From: JAWKWH01 sp963669455
GTDB taxonomy: Bacteria; Pseudomonadota; Alphaproteobacteria; Rhizobiales; Rhizobiaceae
Assembly (NCBI GenBank): GCA_963669455.1
Contig: OY770026.1
Coordinates: 2,418,001-2,482,000 of the forward strand
Direction: 5' to 3'
DNA length: 64,000 bases
Part shown: positions 48,699 through 57,329 of the stretch, piece by piece
How positions within the stretch are numbered: the stretch's first letter is position 1
Layout of the letters: every line of letters starts with the position of its first letter
Translations under genes and position numbers: made by a program
Notes under the pieces: generated by a model
What the model saw: only the letters and a program-made list of their open reading frames with translations
Told to the model about the DNA's origin: nothing
Databases searched by the model: none

Positions 48699-51142
48699 GA
48701 CCTTAGCCGCTTGTTTTCAGGGTCCCATATAGGACCATCGGGTTGGATCACCGCCTTGCGGCGCTCGCCATAAATCTCCACTTCGATTTCATTGCCGGCA
48801 ACCGCGAGATCGGCGCGGACCATACCAAGCGCAATCGACTTGTCGACCCGGTGGCCCCAGCCGCCAGATGTGGTCTCGCCAACCACCCTGCCATCGTGCC
48901 AGAGCGTGGACATATAGGGGGCATCGGCATCGCCCGCATCGACCGTCATGGTGACGACGCGCTTCTTCACACCCTGCCGGCGCTCGTTTTCCAGCGCGGT
49001 CTTTCCGACGAAGTTCGGCTTGTCCCATTTGACGAAGCGTTCCAGCCCGCCCTGCAGGATGGTGTAGTCGCTCGATAAATCGCCCTTCCAGGAACGGTAG
49101 CCCTTTTCCAGCCGCAGGCTATCGAGCGCAAACATGCCGAACGGTTTCAGCCCGAGTGGCCGGCCCGCACGCATGATTGCGTCCCAAACCGCTTGCGTAT
49201 CTTCTTTCCTGGAGTGGATTTCCCAGCCCAGTTCACCGGCAAAGGAGACGCGGACCAGTTGCAGCCAGGCATCGCCGATCTGCACCGATTGATGGGTGAG
49301 CCATGGCTTTGTCAGATCGCCATTGCAGACGCTGGCAAGGATATCGCGCGATTTCGGTCCCGTCAGGATCTGGCAGGAAAACGCCTCGGTCACATCCTCA
49401 ATGGTGATGCCGGTTTCCTGCGGCAACTGGTTTTGCAACCATTCAAGATCGTGCAACTGGGCGGCCGCAGCCGTAATCAGCATCAGTTGATCATCGGCAA
49501 TGCGCATCAGCGACATTTCGGTGACGATGCGGCCCTTGTCATCGGCGAAATAGCCAAGGCCAATTCGTCCGGCCTTTGGAACAACGCCTGTGATCAGGCT
49601 GGACAGCCAGTCAGCAACGCCTTTGCCGCGCACCATAAAGCGCGAGAAACCGGGCAGATCAAGAATACCGGCGGCATCGCGCACGGCGTGACACTCCTCG
49701 CGGATGCGGGCAAACCAGGGTCCCTCGCGGTTCCATGTTTGGGTCGCCTCCTCAGAGGTGTCGTCGCCCTCATGGGCAAACCAGTTGGCGCGTTCCCATC
49801 CATTATAGGCGCCGAACTGCGCGCCGAGCGCGGCCACCTTGTCGTGCACCGCAGAAAGCCGCTTGCCGCGGCCTGCCGGCCAGGCATGGTGGGGGAAATG
49901 CATGGCGTATTCATGGCCATAGATTTCCATGCCCTTCGCCTTGGCGTAATCCTGGTCGCACCAATCGCCAAACCGGCGCGGATCGCATGACCACATGTCC
50001 CACTCTGTCATGCCTTCGGTAATCCATTCGGCCAGCACCTTGCCGGCACCGCCGCCCTGGGCGACGCCGAAGGTAAAGACGCAAGCCTCAAACGCATTGG
50101 GCACGCCCGGCATCGGCCCGATATTCGGGTTGCCGTCGGGCATATAAGGGATCGGGCCATTGATGATCTTGGCAAGGCCGGCCGTTGCCAGCAGTGGCAC
50201 GCGCGCCATCGCATCTTCGACATACCATTCCAGCCGCTCCAGATCGTCGGGATAGAGCTGGAAGGAAAAATCCTCCGGCATCGGATCATCTTCGCTCACC
50301 CAATGGGCGCGGCAGTTGCGCTCATAGGGGCCGAGATTAAATCCGTTCTTTTCCTGGCGGAGATAATAGCTGGTATCGACATCGCGCAGGAGCGGCAGCT
50401 TTTTGCCGGTTTCTTCACTGAGAACCTTCAGTTCCGGCACTTCCTCAAACAGGATATACTGGTGCGACATGGAGATCATCGGGATCGAACGGCCGAACAT
50501 CTCGCCCACTTCTCTGGCCCGGTAGCCAGCAGCGTTGACCACATAGTCGCAGCGTACTTCACCCTTTTCGGTTTCGATGACCCATTCGCCGTTTTCGCGC
50601 CTGACACCGGTGACGGGACAGAAGCGGACAATCTTCTGGCCCATGTCGCGCGCACCTTTGGCGAGCGCCTGGGTCAATTGAGCAGGGTCGATGTCGCCAT
50701 CATTAGGATCGTAAAGCCCGCCCTTTAGATCATGCAGCTCCAAGAAAGGGTGGCGCTCCTTAAGTTCCGATGGCTGGCATATTTCAATATCGATACCCTG
50801 GTAGCGGCCCATGCCGGCCGCGCGTGCGAATTCCTGCATTCGTTCGGCCGAATGCGCAAGCCTGAGTGATCCGGTGACGTGGTAGTTCATCGGATAATCG
50901 ACTTCATCGCCAAGTTTGCGATAAAGCTCGGTCGAATAGCGCTGCATGTTCATGATCGACCATGAGGTTGAAAATGTCGGAACATTGCCGGCCGCGTGCC
51001 ATGTCGAGCCCGACGTCAGCTCGTTCTTTTCCAGTAAAACACAGTCGGTCCAACCAGCCTTTGCCAGGTGGTAAAGCGCTGAAACGCCAATAACACCGCC
51101 GCCAATGATGACAACCCGTGCTGTGGTGGGAAGATCTGCCAT
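48695..51142 (-). CDS. DMGDH/sarcosine-dehydrogenase-like FAD-GcvT fusion, paralogue C
   Basis: The 815-residue protein has the FAD site VVIIGGGVIGVS (10-21) and SGSTWHAAG with H49, and folate-binding GcvT domains in its C-terminal half. The ATG at 51142 follows AAGGAGA; the 30 codons upstream in frame have no such support. It is the first metabolic gene behind the XRE-cupin regulator. The order C, PNPOx-like, aminotransferase, B suggests two sequential or parallel N-demethylations plus an amino-group transfer in one pathway. Confidence 0.88.
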   Translation of the reverse strand: MADLPTTARVVIIGGGVIGVSALYHLAKAGWTDCVLLEKNELTSGSTWHAAGNVPTFSTSWSIMNMQRYSTELYRKLGDEVDYPMNYHVTGSLRLAHSAERMQEFARAAGMGRYQGIDIEICQPSELKERHPFLELHDLKGGLYDPNDGDIDPAQLTQALAKGARDMGQKIVRFCPVTGVRRENGEWVIETEKGEVRCDYVVNAAGYRAREVGEMFGRSIPMISMSHQYILFEEVPELKVLSEETGKKLPLLRDVDTSYYLRQEKNGFNLGPYERNCRAHWVSEDDPMPEDFSFQLYPDDLERLEWYVEDAMARVPLLATAGLAKIINGPIPYMPDGNPNIGPMPGVPNAFEACVFTFGVAQGGGAGKVLAEWITEGMTEWDMWSCDPRRFGDWCDQDYAKAKGMEIYGHEYAMHFPHHAWPAGRGKRLSAVHDKVAALGAQFGAYNGWERANWFAHEGDDTSEEATQTWNREGPWFARIREECHAVRDAAGILDLPGFSRFMVRGKGVADWLSSLITGVVPKAGRIGLGYFADDKGRIVTEMSLMRIADDQLMLITAAAAQLHDLEWLQNQLPQETGITIEDVTEAFSCQILTGPKSRDILASVCNGDLTKPWLTHQSVQIGDAWLQLVRVSFAGELGWEIHSRKEDTQAVWDAIMRAGRPLGLKPFGMFALDSLRLEKGYRSWKGDLSSDYTILQGGLERFVKWDKPNFVGKTALENERRQGVKKRVVTMTVDAGDADAPYMSTLWHDGRVVGETTSGGWGHRVDKSIALGMVRADLAVAGNEIEVEIYGERRKAVIQPDGPIWDPENKRLRS

Positions 51143-51185
51143 GGGTAACGTCTCCTTGCGGTTAAAACCCGGTTTTTCGTCCGGA

Positions 51186-51797
51186 TCAGTAAACCGGCGG
51201 CGTGATTGTCCAAATGAGAACCGCATCCTCATTGCCGGGATTGTTCCAGCGATAAGGTTTGCGGCTGAAGCGGAAACTGTCGCCCGGTTTCAGGCTATGC
51301 CAGACGCTATCGACCTCGATGTCGAAACTCCCCGAAATCAGATAACCGGCTTCCTCGGTATCGCGCAGCAACGGTTCTTTCAGGCAGGCGCCGGGCGCGA
51401 AAACCGAACGCACCATCTCGAATTGCCCGCCAAGGTCAGGCGACAGAAGTTCTTCAATAAGCTTACCTTCACTGGAGCCGAGCTGCCGGCGTTTGCCGGC
51501 CCTGACGATGACGCCGCGTTCCTTTTCGCTGGCCGCTTCGTGCGAGAACAGCAGGCTGATGGGAACGTCCAGCACCCCGCACAGCAAACGCAAATCATCG
51601 ATCGACGGCACGGAAATGCCGCGCTCCACCTGGCTAAGCCAGCCAACCGAGCGGTCAAGCTTGCGCGACAGATCGGCCAGCGTCATTGAACGCGAACGGC
51701 GCAGGGCACGAATGTCACGCGCAAGCTGACCGGGCTCCGGCGTGTCCAGCTCTTCCGTTTCTGTCCTGTCTGATACAGATTTGACCAAAGTGCTCAT
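51186..51797 (-). CDS. XRE-cupin transcriptional regulator (PuuR-like)
   Basis: The 203-residue protein has an N-terminal helix-turn-helix (about 25-80: LARDIRALRRSRSMTLADLS then SVGWLSQVERGISVPSIDDL). Its C-terminal cupin domain (about 110-200) has the ligand-binding GACLKEPLLRDTEEAGYLIS and SLKPGDSFRFSR. Such regulators sense small amines or amino acids in catabolic operons. It lies 44 bases upstream of DMGDH-like enzyme C on the same strand and likely controls the C-to-B operon and perhaps the divergent nitroreductase gene. An inverted repeat lies upstream at 51838. Confidence 0.9.
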   Translation of the reverse strand: MSTLVKSVSDRTETEELDTPEPGQLARDIRALRRSRSMTLADLSRKLDRSVGWLSQVERGISVPSIDDLRLLCGVLDVPISLLFSHEAASEKERGVIVRAGKRRQLGSSEGKLIEELLSPDLGGQFEMVRSVFAPGACLKEPLLRDTEEAGYLISGSFDIEVDSVWHSLKPGDSFRFSRKPYRWNNPGNEDAVLIWTITPPVY

Positions 51798-51837
51798 CAG
51801 CCATGTCTCCTTGAAGCATGACGAAATCGGAGTTTGG

Positions 51838-51861
51838 TGAAAAAATCAAGAAAAATTTCAC
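51838..51861. promoter_or_regulatory. Inverted repeat, candidate operator of the XRE-cupin regulator
   Basis: GTGAAA (51838-51843) and TTTCAC (51856-51861) are perfect arms around a 12-base AT-rich spacer. The palindrome GAAAATATTTC (51863-51873) adjoins them. The site lies 41 bases before the regulator start and about 110 bases before the divergent nitroreductase start. It is well placed for autoregulation. Confidence 0.45.
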
Positions 51862-51966
51862 GAAAATATTTCAACACTTGCCTAATGGTCTTGCGTGGTG
51901 CAAAGCACCGCCTCTCGTATTTAGCCCCCATGCTTTTGACAATCAGGCGTTTAGCGGGTTGAGTTG

Positions 51967-52686
51967 ATGTTCATTGCACGGCGCATAAGGCAAACCGATA
52001 TGCATCCTGACGGCCAGAAAATAGTTGACGAAGCGATCAGTTCGCGGCGCTCGGTGCGTGCGTTTCTTCCCGATCCGGTCGACGACGAAACCATCCGGAC
52101 AATATTGGAGGTCTCCGCCAGGGCGCCTTCGGGAACGAATATGCAGCCCTGGAAAGTGTATGTCGCAACCGGTGACACGAAAAAGCAGATGGCCGAAGCC
52201 ATCCTGAATTCCGGTATCCGCGCAGAAAAGGCGGAATGGGATGAATATAAATACTACCCGGACCAGTTTTTCGAACCCTACCTGACGCGCCGGCGCACGG
52301 TCGGCTTTGCCCTTTATAATTTGCTCGGCATCGGCAGGCGCGATGTTGACAAGATGCGCCAGCAGCATGATCGGAACTTCGTCTTTTTCGATGCACCGGT
52401 TGGCTTGATTTTCACGATTGACCGCCGGTTGGAGGTCGGATCGTGGATCGATTATGGAATGTTTTTGGAAAACATCATGATTGCTGCGCGGGGCAGGGGG
52501 ATTCACACCTGCCCGCAGGCGGCGTTTGCACCATATCACAAGCAGATCAGACCGGTTTTGGGGATTCCCGATGAAGAGGTTGTCGTCTGTGGGATGGCGC
52601 TTGGCTATGAAGACCCGTCGAAACCGGAAAACGATTTGCGCACCGAACGCGCCCCGCTCACCGATTGGGTGGTCTTCAAGGACTGA
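51967..52686 (+). CDS. Nitroreductase-family flavoprotein
   Basis: The 239-residue protein has the FMN-binding SRRSVRAFLPD near residue 30, ARAPSGTNMQPW (51-62) and the C-terminal CGMALGYEDPSKPEN. It is an NAD(P)H-dependent FMN enzyme. The ATG at 51967 is preferred to a TTG just before it. It is divergent from the XRE-cupin regulator. The family reduces quinones, nitroaromatics or similar acceptors, and the physiological substrate is unknown. Confidence 0.9.
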   Translation: MFIARRIRQTDMHPDGQKIVDEAISSRRSVRAFLPDPVDDETIRTILEVSARAPSGTNMQPWKVYVATGDTKKQMAEAILNSGIRAEKAEWDEYKYYPDQFFEPYLTRRRTVGFALYNLLGIGRRDVDKMRQQHDRNFVFFDAPVGLIFTIDRRLEVGSWIDYGMFLENIMIAARGRGIHTCPQAAFAPYHKQIRPVLGIPDEEVVVCGMALGYEDPSKPENDLRTERAPLTDWVVFKD

Positions 52687-52767
52687 CCTAGAGCGTGGCC
52701 TCTTCGAAACGCTTGCCCGTTGCTGCCGCTGCATTTATCAAGCTCGTTATCACTGGGAGACGCGCTC
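52687..52767. other. Short gap with a repeat-like fragment before the MscS gene
   Basis: CTAGAGCGTGGCCTCTTCGAAACGCTTGCCC at 52689-52719 recalls the CTAGAGCG ends of family 1 and the AAACGCTTGC arm of the element at 55645. It is a fragment, without a matching right end. GGGAGA lies seven bases before the TTG start at 52768. Confidence 0.4.
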
Positions 52768-55266
52768 TTGATTCGAGCTGGCAAACCATCCGGTTTATTT
52801 GTTTCCTTGCTGGCGGGCGCATTTTTGCTTCTGACGGCGGTTTTGCCATCGTCTGCCGAAATTGATGCTCCGGGTCTAAACAGCGAAATTGCCGAGCGAA
52901 AGACCGCAATCGAGGCCCTGGTCACCGATTACAATCGCATTGCTGGTGGGATTTTGTCCAACCACGACAATGATGCGGCATTGGTGGAGATGCGGCTGAG
53001 GCTGGAAGAGATTGCAAAGCAATTGCTCGAAGATGCGGTGATGTTCAGGCCGCGTCTTTTGGAAATCCGCCGCAGACAGGATCAGCTGGGGAAGCCGCCC
53101 GCGGAAAATGAACCGGCCGAACCAGAGGCGGTTGCACAGGAGCGTATCACGCTCGCCAATGAAAAGGCCGAGATCAATGCGCTGATCGGGCAGGCGGAAA
53201 ATGCGTCCGTTGCCGTCAACAAGGTGCTTGCCCAGATTTCCGATCTGAGGCGTGACCTGTTTACCCGGACGCTGTCCAAGCGCTACGATATTTCCTATGC
53301 ATTTGGCGTTGAAGCGAAGGCGGCAGCCTGGCAAGGCGCAGAAAGACTGGTTCGAACCTTTTCCTACTGGTTCCGCACCGTCATCCGGACAAAACTGCAA
53401 TCGGCATTGCTGGTCACATTTTTGTCGCTTCTTGCCGCGGTGATCATCTTTATCGGCGGCAAGCGGTTTTTTGGCCCGATTTTCCATGCCGATCCGGCGA
53501 TTGAAGAACCGAGCTATATTTCGCGTCTGTCGGTCGCCTTCTGGTCGACGATGCTGCCGGTCCTGGCTGTGGGTGTTTTTCTGCGGCTAACCCATTTCCT
53601 CTATCACGCCTATGGGGTCATATGGGGCGGTGTCAGCGACATTTTGGGCCAGTTGTCGAGTGTTATTCTGGTCGTGTTTTTCATCAACCGGCTTGCCGAC
53701 AAAATCCTGTCGCCGGCCCTGGCCAATTGGCGTCTGGTGCCGATTGCAGATCAGGCGGCCAATACCCTGGTCTGGCTGATCACGTTGATCGCGCTCGTCA
53801 CCGGCGCTGATTTTCTCATCAGCGAAGCCGCCGAAGTTCTTGGATCGCCGCTTCAACTGACGGTCGCCGAAAGCCTTGTCGCATCGGTTATTGCCGGTTT
53901 GCTCATCATAGCGGTCGCGATGACAAGGCCCAATCCGGATGACGAGACCGGTGCAAGACCATGGCCCCGGATAATCCGTTATCCGCTTTATCTGATTGGT
54001 GCTGCGACCATTATTATTGCCGGGCTGGGCTATATCGGGCTCGCGCGCTTCATCATTCAGCAGATGGTGATATCCGGTGGCGTGGCGGTAACGATGTATA
54101 TCGGCTTTCTTTCCGCCGGCGCCATTTCGAGCGAAGGCGCATTCCAGGACAGCGCGCTTGGCCGCCGGATTGCGAGCAATACCGATCTGAGCGACACAGC
54201 GCTGGACAGGATCGGCATTCTGGTGAGTATCCTGATATACATTGTGGTGCTTGCCGGAGGCGTCCCGGCGATACTGCTTCAATGGGGTTTTCAGTGGGGT
54301 GACATAAAGGCATGGGTGCTAGGCGCCATGTCGGAAATCAATGTCGGGTCCGTGTCATTTTCCATCGGCGGAATACTCACCGGCATATTGGTGTTTGTTT
54401 TCGGCTATTTCCTGACGCGCTGGTTCAAGCGCTGGGTGGACAACACGGTGTTGTCGAGAAGCCGGATCGATTCCGGTGTGCGAAACTCGATCAGGACCAC
54501 GATTGGCTATGCGGGGATCGCGCTTGCCGCGCTGGTCGGCGTGTCGGCGGCGGGGCTGGACCTGTCTTCCCTGGCTCTGATCGCAGGCGGGCTGTCGCTG
54601 GGGATCGGGTTTGGCCTGCAAAACATCGTTTCCAATTTTGTTTCCGGATTGATCCTGCTGGCAGAACGGCCTTTCAAGGCGGGCGACTGGATCGTTGCCG
54701 GTTCTGTCGAGGGGACCGTCAAACGGGTCAATGTGCGCGCAACCGAGATCGAGACATTTCAGCGGCAGACGGTAATCTTGCCGAATTCGGACCTGATCAA
54801 TCAGGCGGTTGGCAACTGGACGCATCGCAACAAGCTCGGGCGGCTCGAAATTGCCGTCGGCGTGGCCTATGGCAGCGATGTCACCCGGGTAAGGGAAATC
54901 CTGACCGAGCTGGCGCTTGGCCATGAAATGGTGATCAAGAACCCTGAACCGGCGGTGATCTTCATGGACTTCGGCGCTTCGTCGCTGGATTTCGAAATCA
55001 GGATGTATCTCTATGATATTTCCAATATCATAATCGTGCAAAACGAGTTGCGTTTCGCCATTTTGGCGGCGTTCGAGGAGGCCGGCATCGAAATTCCGTT
55101 TCCCCAGCACGATATCAATATCAAGGGCGATCCGGCCGCCCTGTCGAAGACCAAGCCCGGCGCAAAATCTTCCCAGGCCAAGACTGCGGCAGAAAGGCCC
55201 GAAAGGCCTGCGGTCAGGAAACCGGCAACGCAGCGTTCAAAGCGCAAACTGGATCCGGACGAGTAG
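52768..55266 (+). CDS. Large mechanosensitive channel, MscS family with DUF3772-type N-terminus
   Basis: The 832-residue protein has a signal peptide (about 1-30), a periplasmic helical DUF3772-like domain (about 30-200), and about eleven hydrophobic segments. The C-terminal MscS core contains LALIAGGLSLGIGFGLQNIV followed by FKAGDWIV and the beta domain up to about 770. The TTG start follows GGGAGA; a longer frame extends upstream but not over any ribosome site. It is the large-subunit type of MscS, as in MscK/YbdG relatives. It opens under hypo-osmotic shock, consistent with a cell that handles osmolytes such as betaines. The C-terminal tail is Lys/Pro-rich. Confidence 0.9.
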   Translation: MIRAGKPSGLFVSLLAGAFLLLTAVLPSSAEIDAPGLNSEIAERKTAIEALVTDYNRIAGGILSNHDNDAALVEMRLRLEEIAKQLLEDAVMFRPRLLEIRRRQDQLGKPPAENEPAEPEAVAQERITLANEKAEINALIGQAENASVAVNKVLAQISDLRRDLFTRTLSKRYDISYAFGVEAKAAAWQGAERLVRTFSYWFRTVIRTKLQSALLVTFLSLLAAVIIFIGGKRFFGPIFHADPAIEEPSYISRLSVAFWSTMLPVLAVGVFLRLTHFLYHAYGVIWGGVSDILGQLSSVILVVFFINRLADKILSPALANWRLVPIADQAANTLVWLITLIALVTGADFLISEAAEVLGSPLQLTVAESLVASVIAGLLIIAVAMTRPNPDDETGARPWPRIIRYPLYLIGAATIIIAGLGYIGLARFIIQQMVISGGVAVTMYIGFLSAGAISSEGAFQDSALGRRIASNTDLSDTALDRIGILVSILIYIVVLAGGVPAILLQWGFQWGDIKAWVLGAMSEINVGSVSFSIGGILTGILVFVFGYFLTRWFKRWVDNTVLSRSRIDSGVRNSIRTTIGYAGIALAALVGVSAAGLDLSSLALIAGGLSLGIGFGLQNIVSNFVSGLILLAERPFKAGDWIVAGSVEGTVKRVNVRATEIETFQRQTVILPNSDLINQAVGNWTHRNKLGRLEIAVGVAYGSDVTRVREILTELALGHEMVIKNPEPAVIFMDFGASSLDFEIRMYLYDISNIIIVQNELRFAILAAFEEAGIEIPFPQHDINIKGDPAALSKTKPGAKSSQAKTAAERPERPAVRKPATQRSKRKLDPDE

Positions 55267-55371
55267 ATTATGACCTGGATGTTCAGGACAGGTTCACAAT
55301 CTCGACCCTATTGTGCAAGGCATGATCCGGGATTCTGATACGAACGGGAGCGGCGGAAACGCTGTAACGCT

Positions 55372-55632
55372 ATGAAAAAGCTGATTTTGACTGCTGCAGC
55401 CATCTGCGCCAGCCTTCCGGCAACCGCTGCAATTCTTACCAATACGGATGGTGTCGAACGCAGTGTGGTCATCACCGAGGGTGGAAGCCAGACTGAATTG
55501 GCGCTTGATCCAGGTGAATCCCAAACGGTTTGCGCTGCGGGTTGTTTTATGACAATGCCCAACGGGGATCGCGAGGCCCTGACCGGATCGGAAACCATTG
55601 AAATCAAAGATGGTCGCGCCGAGTATAAATAG
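55372..55632 (+). CDS. Small secreted protein, 86 residues
   Basis: The protein begins with a clear signal peptide, KKLILTAAAICASLPATAA, cleaved near residue 20. The short mature part has two Cys (VCAAGC) which could form a disulfide or bind a metal, and an acidic C-terminus ending DGRAEYK. The family is not recognised. It lies 105 bases after the MscS gene. Short exported proteins of this kind occur in rhizobia with unknown function. Confidence 0.7.
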   Translation: MKKLILTAAAICASLPATAAILTNTDGVERSVVITEGGSQTELALDPGESQTVCAAGCFMTMPNGDREALTGSETIEIKDGRAEYK

Positions 55633-55644
55633 ATAAGAAGCGAC

Positions 55645-55723
55645 CTAGCGGTCTGTTTGAAACGCTTGCATCCGGTTACTAGCCAACGCCACTAGCAAGC
55701 GTTTGGAACATAAAGACCACTAG
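55645..55723. repeat. CTAG-bounded nested inverted repeat, family 3
   Basis: CTAGCGGTCT (55645-55654) pairs with AGACCACTAG (55714-55723) with one mismatch. Inside, AAACGCTTGC (55660-55669) pairs perfectly with GCAAGCGTTT (55695-55704). This 79-base element is a single copy here but shares the CTAG ends of families 1 and 2. The fragment at 52689 carries its AAACGCTTGC arm. The rest of the 254-base gap to 55886 shows nothing recognisable. Confidence 0.7.
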
Positions 55724-55886
55724 AAGGCTCAATCTTTGGGCTTTTGATCAATGAATTCATCATCTGTTAACGATGGCCGCTCAAACCGGTGTTCGAAGGC
55801 GTGGCTGAACGGAGTTGTTCAGCATTTTCTAATCGCTATCCGCCATAAATTTCGCCATGAGCGGAATTTTTGAGGCGTGACTGGTG

Positions 55887-57329
55887 ATGGATGCGCGATC
55901 TGACACAACGCATGTAGCACTTGCCGTCGATCTCGACGGAACCCTGATTGCTGCCGATTTGTTCTGGGAAAGCCTGTTCCAGCTTCTGCGCCGTCAGCCG
56001 TGGGCGTTATTTTTGCTGCCGTTTTGGCTGTTTGTCGGCAAGGCCAGGTTAAAATCTGAAATCGCCCAGCGTGTTGATCTGGATGTGGCCAACCTGCCAT
56101 ACCGCCGTGACGTGATCGAACTGCTGAAAACAGAGCGCCAAGCCGGTAGTGGTAGACGGGTGATACTGGCGACTGGAAGCCACCAAAAATTTGCCGAAGC
56201 TGTGTCGAGACATCTTGGACTCTTTGACGCCATTTTGGCCACCAGCGCCTCCTGCAACATGACATCGAAAAGAAAACGCGATGCGTTGATCGGCAAATAT
56301 GGCGATGGTGGATTTGACTATTTCGGCAACTCCAGGGCCGATATTCCGGTTTTTGACGCCGCGCGTACGTCGATTGTCGTTGCGCCGGATCGTGCCGCTT
56401 CAAAGTGGCAAAGGGACAATGATGCCGAGTTGATCGAAGCGCCGAAACCGTCGTTGAAGACGGTCATCAAGATGCTGCGCATACACCAATGGCTAAAAAA
56501 CACGCTTATCGGCGTGCCTGTGGTGCTCAGCCATGAATATTTCAACGTGTCGATGCTGTCGGCCTTGGTGCTTGCCTTTGTCTCGTTTTGCGCAGCCGCA
56601 TCGGCCATCTACATCATCAATGATTTTGTTGATATGCCGCTTGACCGCAAGCATCCGACAAAGCGCAACCGTCCCTTTGCAGCCGGTTCCCTGTCGATCC
56701 CCTTTGGCCTGGTAAGTGCTGCGGTGCTGTTGCTTGTGTGCCTTTTCACCGCGCTGGCTCTGACGCCAATGTTCGCCGGTGTCATGGTTGTTTATCTTGT
56801 TACAACAACGGCTTATTCTTTCTTCCTAAAGCGTATGCTGCTGCTTGACGTGTTGACACTGGCGGGCCTTTACACTTTGCGCATATTGGCTGGGGCGGCG
56901 GCCACAGGCACCACGGTGTCGTTCTGGTTGCTGACATTTTCGATCTTCTTTTTTCTTTCGCTTGCGCTGGTCAAACGGCATGTCGAACTGACCGATACGG
57001 AACTGGAGCATGGCGAGCGGATTGCCGGGCGCGGATACCGGCCGGAAGATTTGTCGATTATCGCTCAGGGCGGTGTCTCGGCGGCCTTTGCCTCCACGCT
57101 GGTGCTGGCGCTTTATATCGACAGCGATGCGGTGCGTGAGCTTTATGCCTATCCATGGCTGGTGTGGCCCTTGGCACCGATCGTTCTTTACCTGACCTTG
57201 CGGGTTTGGGTTTTGGCCGGCCGGCGCGAATTACATGATGACCCGGTGGTATTTCTGGTTCGTGACTGGCGCAGCCAATTGGTGATTGCCGCCGGCGCCA
57301 TATTGCTGATCATTGCAGGCATGCAATGA
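55887..57329 (+). CDS. HAD phosphatase-UbiA prenyltransferase fusion, probable decaprenyl-phosphate phosphoribosyltransferase
   Basis: The 480-residue protein combines an N-terminal HAD domain (VDLDGTLIAADLFWES, Asp pair at about 15 and 17; up to about 190) with a C-terminal UbiA-type membrane prenyltransferase (about 195-480). The latter's Asp-rich motif is NDFVDMPLDRKHPTKRNRPF. It resembles the mycobacterial enzyme Rv3806c and its Azorhizobium homologue NoeC, which join phosphoribose to polyprenyl phosphate. The HAD part could remove the 5'-phosphate, doing the job of a separate phosphatase. The ATG at 55887 follows GAGGCG. Together with the following DprE1-like gene it starts a lipid-pentose operon. 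Confidence 0.82.
   Translation: MDARSDTTHVALAVDLDGTLIAADLFWESLFQLLRRQPWALFLLPFWLFVGKARLKSEIAQRVDLDVANLPYRRDVIELLKTERQAGSGRRVILATGSHQKFAEAVSRHLGLFDAILATSASCNMTSKRKRDALIGKYGDGGFDYFGNSRADIPVFDAARTSIVVAPDRAASKWQRDNDAELIEAPKPSLKTVIKMLRIHQWLKNTLIGVPVVLSHEYFNVSMLSALVLAFVSFCAAASAIYIINDFVDMPLDRKHPTKRNRPFAAGSLSIPFGLVSAAVLLLVCLFTALALTPMFAGVMVVYLVTTTAYSFFLKRMLLLDVLTLAGLYTLRILAGAAATGTTVSFWLLTFSIFFFLSLALVKRHVELTDTELEHGERIAGRGYRPEDLSIIAQGGVSAAFASTLVLALYIDSDAVRELYAYPWLVWPLAPIVLYLTLRVWVLAGRRELHDDPVVFLVRDWRSQLVIAAGAILLIIAGMQ

Noticed and set aside
48703..48740. Terminator between DMGDH-like C and the PNPOx-like gene
   Set aside because: The genes overlap by four bases, so there is no room for one, and no stem with a T-run was found.
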